From Rhipicephalus microplus (Eukaryota; Arthropoda; Arachnida; Ixodida; Ixodidae): 64,000 bases of DNA. Location of the stretch: the NCBI RefSeq assembly GCF_043290135.1, contig NC_134700.1, positions 82,812,500 to 82,876,499 of the forward strand, read 5' to 3'. Shown in pieces: positions 56,841 to 64,000 of this stretch. The notes beneath the pieces are model-generated. The model had not been told where the DNA came from and did no database searches. It saw only the letters and a list, made by a program, of their open reading frames with translations. The translations under genes were made by a program, and so were the position numbers. Within the stretch, counting starts at the first letter, position 1. Each line of letters begins with the position of its first letter.

Positions 56841-57143
56841 GTGAGGTGGCTTTGCGAAAATAGAAGTTAGTCGTTTGCTTTGCCTGATTGTATTGAAATG
56901 GCGGGAAAGTATGTTGTTGATTCATGGCGGTGATGAGGAGTTAGTACAAGGTTCGTTTGGGAAGTCGTTTTAGATACTCTGTTTGGTCCCTTAATTATAT
57001 CATTCCTGTTCACGTTGCGAGCACATAGTATGACATCGTCAATAATGTCTTCCGGATAATTTTGTTTCAATAAGGAATGCTTTAGGTGCTTCGCGTGTCT
57101 GTCCAATTAATTCCCGCATATCAGTGCATATTCTTCGGTACCG

Positions 57144-57911
57144 CTAGGCCTGAGAATATGGAATACCCGTTTTGCAATGCTTTGGGTTGCTGCTGTTGAA
57201 ATGTAGGTACATTTGACGGTCTGTCGGCTTTCTGTAAAGGTTTGTTGACAAGCGGTCATTTTTGACCGTGACAGTGATGTCCAAAAAGTTAATGCTAGTT
57301 TTGGAATTTTTGTGCGTGAATTTTATTGACGGGTGGCATTTGTTAAAATCCTCTATGAAGCGGAAAAGACTTCCCTCATCATGGTTCCATATCATAAAAA
57401 TATCGTCTAAGTATTTTCTGTAGTAGAAAGGTTTCAAGGTGCGTCCCTCAATGAATGGGATTTCAAGTGAAGCCATAAAGGTGCTCGCGAAGTTTGGAGC
57501 CATTTTCGTGCCCATTGCAGTGCCACTGACCTGAAGGAAATGCTTGCCGTTGAACTCAAAATGGTTAAAATTTAGTAGAAGTTCAAGAAATGTAAACAGT
57601 ACCTCGCCACTTGCACTAGTTGATAAGTCAGATTTTACATATTCAGAAACCATAGCCACTATTCCGTCATGGTGGGGTATGTTGGTGTACAGTGAGCAGA
57701 CGTCCATGGTCACCAGAAAACTGCCGCCTGGTATGTCGAGACTTGAAGTTTCGCAGATGAAGTGGTTTGTGTCCTTTAGGTAATAGGGAAAATTTGGGAG
57801 GATGTTTTTTATTAAAGAATTGATGAATTCTGATATATTTTCCGTTGATGTGCTGTTACTGGATACTATCGGACGTCCCGGATTACCTGCCTTGTGTATT
57901 TTGGGGAGCAA
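57144..57911 (-). CDS. Penelope reverse transcriptase palm and thumb (copy 2, open)
   Basis: An open frame of 255 codons covers the catalytic part: MLPKIHKAGNPGRPIVSS, LVTMDVCSLYTNIPH (Asp of motif A), SGTAMGTKMAPNFAS (motif B), YRKYLDDIFMIWNH (motif C, 57402-57413, both Asp present) and FLDITVTV, ending at YSQA. All RT catalytic residues I can identify are present, unlike copy 1. It is still only part of a polyprotein: the link to the endonuclease and the N-terminal extension are interrupted by frame changes near 57107-57140 and 57911-58190, so autonomous activity is unlikely. Confidence 0.8.
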   Translation of the reverse strand: MLPKIHKAGNPGRPIVSSNSTSTENISEFINSLIKNILPNFPYYLKDTNHFICETSSLDIPGGSFLVTMDVCSLYTNIPHHDGIVAMVSEYVKSDLSTSASGEVLFTFLELLLNFNHFEFNGKHFLQVSGTAMGTKMAPNFASTFMASLEIPFIEGRTLKPFYYRKYLDDIFMIWNHDEGSLFRFIEDFNKCHPSIKFTHKNSKTSINFLDITVTVKNDRLSTNLYRKPTDRQMYLHFNSSNPKHCKTGIPYSQA

Positions 57912-58121
57912 ATAAATAGAATCGACCGGGAACAGAATGGACCGGTAACATTGCTTTTAACATTTTGCCGGTAATTTTCTCGTCCCGGCGGAGATTGTTT
58001 AGGGTTACTTTTATCTTCTTTTCAAATTCGGGAGTCGGGTCCGTTGGAAGTTCTTTGTAGAATTTTGTTTCTGATAGCTGTCGTTCCCCTTCCTTTAAGT
58101 AGTCCGACGTGTTTAGAATTA

Positions 58122-58632
58122 CTATGCAGCCCCCTTTATCAGCCGGTTTGATACTAATTCCAGTGTTTTTTCGTAGTTCATCGAGTGACCTTCATTCTGA
58201 CTTTGATATGTTGTTTCGAAAGGGCCGATTTTTTTCATACGCTCTGATGACATCTTTTTGAATTGCTGATATATACATATCGAGGTGTTTGTTCCTCTGC
58301 TCACCCGGAAACCATGATTTGTCACCACCAATCTCTCTATTCTCGTCCGTACAGTCCTTGCCATCATGAAAGTATTCACGGAGGCGGAGATTACGCGCAA
58401 TGTTATCGAGGTCTTGGTACAGTTCAAATTCATTGAATCTACCGGATGATGGACAAAAGGTTAAGCCTCTCGACAAAAGTTGAAGCTGAGCGGGTGTGAG
58501 TGTTGTGTTTGACAGATTGAGGACATTTTTCTCATAAGTTTTCGGCTGCTCTTGGCTATCACGTTGCACGGGAGTGTCAGCGTCATATTCGAGAGTAAGG
58601 ATGTTTTGATTAGGATTGCATTCTAGTTTCAA
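58122..58632 (-). pseudogene. Penelope RT N-terminal extension (copy 2, broken)
   Basis: Two overlapping frames carry NLSNTTLTPAQLQLLSRGLTF, SGRFNEFELYQDL and GISIKPADKG-type sequence. A loss in an A/T run near 58240 shifts the frame. Confidence 0.7.
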
Positions 58633-59226
58633 GTTCCAATTTTTCTACTCAAAGTTAGGTTGTGGTACGGGTGGTCCCTGGCGTTCTTGTACGGCCTCAT
58701 TCCTATTTTCCTGTTGCAGAGCAGTGGAGCTACTGCAGTCCCGCTTGAATTTTCTATCTTTTACTACTGAAATTTCGCCCCTCTTCTTTAGTTCATATCT
58801 TTCCCGTTCTCATGCCTCATGCTCTCCGTGATTAGATAACAATTTCTGCGTGGCCTTCGTGACACTGTATTCGGCGGCCTTACGCTCACTATGGTCCGCA
58901 ATGACCCGAGTCAGTTGCAAGGACGCTTCTAGTAATATTTTTCCCACTGCCCCCTTTCTGCTTCACTTAGTGTAGACATTGAGGGGTTGCAGGCTAGGCG
59001 GAGGCCCTTAGGTGCAATTTCGTGAGATAGATATTTGGTTAGATGTTCCGCGTGTTTTTCGTATTGCACCTGCTTTTCAAGGATTTTCCTAATCGATGAA
59101 AATGAGTGGGACCATGCGTGTTTAAGACTGCCCGTACCTTTTGTTTCCCCGTGTCATTTGGAAGCCGCCGCCTTGGTCTTCGCCGCATTCGTCCGCCTGG
59201 TGTTGTAAGGCCCCGCTGGTGTGAGG

Positions 59227-59575
59227 GGCGACGTCGTCACTGCTGGGACCCTGGATGGCTCTTTGTGTCCTTCGGCTCCCTGTTGTTGAGTGGGTTTGGC
59301 ACTGGAGTTTGCCGTGCAAGCCGTTGCCGCTGGTCTCTGACTCACTGGTGGAACTCGCTGGCTCACTGGCCTCGCTGGTGGTAGTGGTGACATTGTCACT
59401 GCTATGTTGTTGATTCGTGGCGCTGATGAGGAGTAAGTTAGTACAAGCTTTGTTTGGGAAGTCGTTTTAGATACTCTGTTTGGTCCCTCAATTATATCAT
59501 TTCTGTTCACGTTATGAGCACGTATGGCATCGTCAATAATGTCTTCCGGAAAATTTTGTTTCAATTAGGAATGCA
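59227..59575 (-). pseudogene. Rearranged Penelope 5' end: N-terminal region joined to a linker fragment
   Basis: 59227-59400 continues the element's N-terminal region beyond the block end (PAGPYNTRRTNAAKTK; QQQGAEGHKEPSRVP). At about 59400 it changes to a second copy of the RT-endonuclease linker (QNFPEDIIDDAI, NVNRNDIIEGPNRVSKTTSQ) that normally lies at 56870-57100. The two pieces are fused in one open frame (59154-59564), a mosaic not expected in an intact element. Confidence 0.75.
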
Positions 59576-60213
59576 ATAAGGAACGTGTACACTGTCCTTT
59601 CTTGTTTTTTTTTCTTTTTTTCTTCCTTTTTTTTCTTCCTTTTTTTCTTTTTTCCACATGCACATAGAAAGTGTTTACGTTCGCCTACCACTTGATGACC
59701 ATTGAAGGGAAACGGACGAAGATTAAAGGCAAAGAGCCAACCGACCCATTAAGGGGAAACCCTTCCTTTACGCATGCCGCAAGCCGACCGACCCGGTACG
59801 GGGAAACCCTTTCTTTACGCACGCCGTCACGGACCCTCCCGGCACCGCGGCGACAATCTTAGGTGGCATGACACACGTCGAGAACTGAACAGCGCGTGAT
59901 AAGAACCGTTTGTGGACGTACACGGACATTTGCTTTCGTTCTCAGTGTTGACAGTGGTTCTTCCTCTTTTTTACTTTCTTTCTTTTCTTTCTTTTTCTTT
60001 TTCGTCTTTTTTCTCCCCCCTTTTTGTTTTTTTCTTTTTTTAGTTTCCTCTCACTCTCGCAAACATCTTTCAAGGCGAGAGGGACGCGGCCGCAACGAAG
60101 TTTGGAAGTTCATGTTAGTATAACTCATCCCCTGATGAAGGGAGGACCCCTCCTGAAACTGTTGGGAAATAAATATATTTATCCTTGTTAACAACGCTCC
60201 CGTTGTGCCATAT

Positions 60214-60247
<34 letters not shown>
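59576..60247 (+). mobile_element. Inverted Penelope 3'-region fragment with hammerhead-like motif
   Basis: This is the reverse complement of the 3' non-coding part of the main element (compare 28986-29660). It includes the T/C-rich runs, the repeated AAGGGGAAACCC motif and the terminal sequence ending in a TA run. A core CTGATGA (60132-60138) and GAAAC (60155-60159) is present on the plus strand with one stem II change (CCTCCC to CCTCCT). The inverted orientation next to the mosaic 5' end gives a partial foldback arrangement. Confidence 0.8.
60132..60159 (+). ncRNA. Hammerhead-like core in the inverted Penelope fragment
   Basis: CTGATGA and GAAAC are kept. Stem II has one C-to-T change that replaces a G-C pair with G-U, so pairing is still possible. 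It is the third instance of the motif in the window, on the opposite strand to the other two. Confidence 0.4.
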
Positions 60248-60248
<1 letters not shown>

Positions 60249-60249
60249 C

Positions 60250-60422
60250 TGAACTGCTAGAAATTTACTATATTGTAAGCACAATATTGACAACGTTTGA
60301 TCTTCATCTTCTTCATCTGTATATAATCATCATCACAAAGAACGTCGTCTTCGTTCGAAGGGTTGATCAGGTGATTCGGCCTAATAAATGCCGTCGAGAC
60401 TCAAACGCTGCTACTGTCTTAC
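60250..60422 (+). repeat. Probable 5' LTR of the right-hand gypsy element
   Basis: AT-rich DNA contains AATAAA (60382-60387) and ends CTGTCTTACA just before AGTGGTGGAGACTGC, a primer-site-like sequence upstream of gag. The left boundary is unclear, because the Penelope fragment abuts it. Confidence 0.4.
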
Positions 60423-60519
60423 AGAGTGGTGGAGACTGCTTCGATCCCGAAGTCCTCTCCGTCGTCACGTTCCCCTAGAGCTTCTTTCGGGCCACCACTT
60501 GCTTCCCCCGTCCACTGTC

Positions 60520-61750
60520 ATGGCTCAAGAATCGCTGCCCGGAACATCCAGCATCCCTGTCCAACAAACCATCCCTGCGTGGATCGTCAACACCCGGCAG
60601 CGCGACCCACCCATCTTCTGTGGTGTTCCACGCGACGACGTCGAGGTATGGCTAAAAGAATACGACATGACCAGTGTTTATAACCAATGGGATGAGCCTC
60701 AAAAACTCCGTCGCGTCGCCTTCTATCTGTCCGATGTCACGAAAACGTGGTTTTTTAACCACGAGAGCAGCTTCCAGTATTGGCCTAGTTTTGCTCAAGA
60801 AGTCCGTAGGCTTTTTGGGAAACCGATCATCCATTCTGAAGTGTCGAAACGAAAGCTCGATGGGCGTGCCCAGCATCCCGGAGATATGTAAACTTCGTAC
60901 ATTGAAGACGTCCCTGCCCTTTGCCACCGCGTGAACTCGGCGATGACAGAAGCTGATCGTGTTCGCCACATCATCAAAAGGACGGGCTATATCGCGTTTA
61001 ATGCTCTGGCTGTTAAAACCCCACCACCGTTGAGGACGTCATCTCGACATGTCAGCATCTTGATGAACTCCGAGCCATTCGATTGCACCCAGACTACCCA
61101 GACGCCAGTGACAGCCGGCCTTTATCGGATGCGGATTTGCGCGCGCTGATTCGCACTCTGATTCGCGAGGAACTTCAAGCGCAAGGGTTGTCATGTGCAC
61201 CCGCCCCTCGGCCTCACTCTCAATCTGCTGGTCTGCGCGCCATCATCAAAGAGGAGCTCTCATCTATGGCTGGCGCTCTCCCATCGAACACTACGGTGCC
61301 ACCAACACCACCCATGACGTATGCGCAAGTCGCTGCCATGCCACCTGCCTTGGTTCAGCACGCGCATCCCATTCCTGCGCAGTCAAACGTAGCAGCATTC
61401 GCACCACACTCGCCTGTCCCAGCACCAGTACCAGCGCCTGTGACAGCTCCAGCTTCACTACAACCCCTGGCGCTCGCCTCGCCCAATATGTTACTATTGT
61501 GGCATTCGGGGCCATATTTCACGATTTTGCCGCAAGCGCCAACAGGACGAACGCCGTGGCTACGATGTTTACGAAAGGGATTCGGAGCCGTCCCCGAACC
61601 AGTACCAGCGACGTCCTATGACATGTCCCTTCTCTCCGACTTCTCCACTCACCGCACCTCGCCCCTGCTATCCCGGACGCCACCGGTCCCCTTCACCTCT
61701 GTGACGCTCAACATCTCCTCTGAGACCGGCTGTACCTACTTCTGACTACC
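60520..61750 (+). pseudogene. Ty3/gypsy gag of the right-hand element (broken)
   Basis: From ATG 60520: IPVQQTIPAWIVNTRQRDPP, then PRDDVEVWLKEYD, KLRRVAFYLSDVTKTWF, then HSEVSKRKLDGRAQHPGDM and a TAA (60889-60891). The frame then continues past the stop as YIEDVPALCHRVNSAMTEAD. A Pro/Ala-rich segment follows, and a zinc knuckle CYYCGIRGHISRFC (CX2CX4HX4C) lies at 61489-61530 in a different frame. Capsid plus a single CCHC knuckle is the standard gypsy Gag. At least one stop and two frameshifts inactivate it. Confidence 0.8.
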
Positions 61751-61835
61751 ACTCGGAAGACCAGCTGGTGCAGTTTTTGGAGCGAAAGCTGCATCGCTCG
61801 AACAAACACCAAGACCTCCCGAGGGCCCAGCCATC

Positions 61836-62393
61836 TTGTTATTAGTGTATGTGGAAGGGGTACCAGTTCAGGCATTGGTGGACACGGGGGCTGCTATTTG
61901 TGTTATTCATGCGGATTTGTGTACTCCTCTACGTATGGTTACCACACCTTATACTGGCACTCCCTTACGTAGCGCAAATGACTCGCAGATACGGGAATCA
62001 GCACAGTGCACCGTTAAAGTTTTCATTGATGGGATCCGGCATAATATCCAGTTTGCCATGCTGGCTTCTTGTGCTTTTGTGGTTATTTTAGGATGGCACT
62101 TTCTTTCTGATGCTGCTGCTTCCATCTCTTGTCGACAACGACCCATACATAAGCGAGAGACGGATGATATTTCCCCGAAATCATCACGTGACCGGCTACG
62201 AACAGCCAATGACTTCCTTGAGCCAACTAATCACGAGCACGTTGTCACGGTTATGTCTCACTCCATTGACCACGGTGACGTCCTAGTCAGTCAATCAGCC
62301 TGTTTGTCTATCCAGAGGGATTGCACTTTCATCGAGCCTTGTGCGCTTCTCCAACGGCACCGCATTTCTCGCAGTACTGAATATCAACAATGA
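61836..62393 (+). pseudogene. Gypsy aspartic protease and pre-RT region
   Basis: An open 185-codon frame starts near the protease: VPVQALVDTGAAICVIHADL with DTGA at 61881-61892, then the flap region and VVILGWHFLSDAA, the second conserved protease segment (ILG). This enzyme cleaves the Gag-Pol precursor. The protease part is intact by motif. The frame is lost just before the RT, so pol would need frame correction at about 62340. Confidence 0.75.
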
Positions 62394-63998
62394 GCCGATT
62401 CTGCTGACCAACGGCACTGTTGTAGTTTCCAGCGTGGACACACAACCTATCTACGTAGTGGTTTCAGATACCAGTCTGGTGGAATCACGTTCAATACCAA
62501 CAGATGCTCCACCTACTACGGCTCTCGTCAATGCCATCAGCACGGATCTCACTCCCCCGCAAGCAGATGAACTACTGGCGTTGTTGTCTAAGCATAAATT
62601 TTCTTTCGACATACATTCCACTGTTCTAAGCCAGACTTCTGCGGTGGCTCATCGCATACACACCGACGGAATTTCTGTTGTCCGTCGTCGACCATACCGT
62701 GTTTCTTCCAGCGAACACGATATCATCGACAAGCTCGTTGCTGATATGCTCAAGCAAAATATCATCCGCCCCTCCTCAAGCCCTTGGTCGTCACCTGTCG
62801 TTCTCGTACGAAAAAAAAAGACGGTTTGGTGCGATTCTGCGTTGACTACCGCGCATTAAACAAAGTAACCAGAAAAGACGTATATCCCTTGCCTCGCATT
62901 GACGATGCATTAGATTCCTTACGAGGAGCAGAATATTTTTCGAGCCTTGACCTGCGCTCCAGTTATTGGCAAATTCAAATGCATGAGGATGACAAGGAAA
63001 CAACTGTCTTTGCCACACCTGACGGACTTAATGAATTTAACGTCATGCCTCTCGGCCTCTGCAATGCGCCGGCAACGTTTGAACGACTGATAGACACTGT
63101 ATTGCGGGGCTTTAGGTGGAAAACATGCTTATGTTACCTTGTCGACATCGTCATATTTTCTTCAACATTCGAACAGCACTTGCAGCACCTGGATGAAGTT
63201 CTGACGTGCCTCGCAGCTGCTGTCCTTCAGCTCAACTCCAAGAAGTGCCACGTTGCTAGCAAAAGTAATAAAGTACTCAGACATCTCGTCAGCAAAGATG
63301 AAATCCGGCCTGATCCCGACAAGATTAGCGCCGTTATTCACTTCCCGGTGTCTCAACGCGTCAAAGAGCTCCGAAGCTTTCTGTGCTTTGCGTCGTACTT
63401 CCGGCCCTTTAAACGAGACTTTGCCACCATTGCTGCGCCACTTCACCAACTCCTTTTTTCGGGAGCGTCTTACGTATGGTCGGACGAATGCCAAATGGCT
63501 TTTGACACCTTGAAACGTGCCCTCACGTCTGAGCCAGTGCTTTGTCATTTCGATAACGCCGCTCCCACTTCCCTCCATACTGATGCCAGCAGACATGGAC
63601 TCGGCGCTGTACTTTTGCAACGGACAGAACGTTATGACGAACGTGTGATCGCATACGCTAGTCGCACCCTCACAGCAGCAGAGAAAAACTACACCATCAC
63701 CGAGCAGGAGTGTCTCGCCGTTGTCTGGGCCATCCAGAAGTTTTGACCATATATTCACCGCCGCCACTTTACTGTCGTCACTGACCACTACGCTTAGTGC
63801 TGGTTGTCGACGTTGAAGAATTTGTCTGGATGTCTTGGTCGCTGGATACTTCGTCTCCAAGAATACGAGTTTGACGTTATCTACCAATCTGGCAAAAAAC
63901 ACAACGATGCCAATGCCCTTAGCCGCTGTCCTTTACAATCATCATCAGGCACTCCTGGCCTGTCGCCAACTGTGAGTGAATCCATCAAAGTGTCTCCG
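62341..63998 (+). pseudogene. Gypsy RT-RNase H (broken, runs to window edge)
   Basis: RT begins with KHKFSFDIHS and the conserved RPYRVSSSEHDII and SSPWSSPVVLVRKK. An extra A in an A run near 62810-62819 shifts the frame, which resumes as DGLVRFCVDYRALNKVT, YFSSLDLRSSYWQI (first Asp) and MPLGLCNAPATFE. The active site at 63135-63146 reads YLVD in place of YLDD, removing a catalytic Asp. RNase H begins LHTDASRHGLGAVL and TEQECLAVVWA. A TGA (63744-63746, in place of Arg) and a TAG (63795-63797) break it. The NALSR end of RNase H is seen near 63910. Integrase would lie beyond the window. Confidence 0.85.
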
Positions 63999-64000
63999 TC

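Larger units (their letters stand above)
55586..59226 (-). mobile_element. Penelope-like element (copy 2)
   Basis: Same organisation as copy 1 and better preserved in RT. A hammerhead-like core is present at 55681-55718 (GAAAC at 55687-55691 and CTGATGA at 55708-55714, both reverse). Here the CCC before the core is CCT, weakening stem I. Confidence 0.9.

Overview
This window is repeat-dominated DNA from an arthropod nuclear genome, most likely an ixodid (hard) tick. The clues are a tRNA-derived SINE at 728-955 that I recognise as the tick Ruka family, several RNase H-bearing I-type non-LTR retrotransposons whose protein ends resemble tick copies I know, a PIF/Harbinger DNA transposon, a Penelope-like element and Ty3/gypsy fragments. 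There is no operon organisation and no bacterial or viral gene set. The only plausible host coding sequence is one exon, 1081-1271 on the minus strand, with consensus splice sites. It encodes a piece of an SLC46/proton-coupled folate transporter-like protein.

Layout. 1-498 is the 3' end of a gypsy element (end of pol, polypurine tract, probable LTR). 499-1895 is probable host intron/exon DNA with the SINE and the SLC46-like exon. 1896-3606 holds decayed gypsy gag (+) abutting a gypsy integrase fragment (-), the latter interrupted by a 110-bp foldback element. 3607-59226 is a direct tandem duplication of a 27-29 kb block. Copy 1 is 3607-32626 and copy 2 is 32627-59226. Each copy carries, in order: I-type element NLTR1 (+), I-type element NLTR2 (+), a short-LTR gag-only element A (-), about 1.7 kb of unrecognised DNA, I-type element NLTR3 (-) interrupted by a 5.2-5.3 kb Harbinger element, and a Penelope-like element (-). 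By eye the copies differ at about 1-3% of bases and by several indels. Copy 1 alone has a second gag-only LTR element (B, 14041-16224) and a small template-switch duplication. Copy 2 alone has lost the NLTR3 reverse transcriptase active-site region. Past the block, 59227-60247 is a rearranged, partly inverted Penelope mosaic, and 60250-64000 is a gypsy element running off the window.

Almost every element is broken. Some lesions are shared by both copies and so predate the duplication (NLTR1 YADD to YAYD, Harbinger stop and frameshift). Others are private to one copy (NLTR1 RNase H stops, NLTR3 endonuclease Asp to Gly in copy 1, Penelope RT frameshift in copy 1). The history read from nesting is: insertion of NLTR3, Harbinger jumping into it with a TAA target duplication, then block duplication (or placement of two haplotypes in tandem by the assembler), then private decay. 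The most interesting items are the tandem block itself, the pol-less LTR element with LTRs of only about 110 bp sitting in CA/TA microsatellites, and a hammerhead-ribozyme-like motif in the Penelope terminal repeats.
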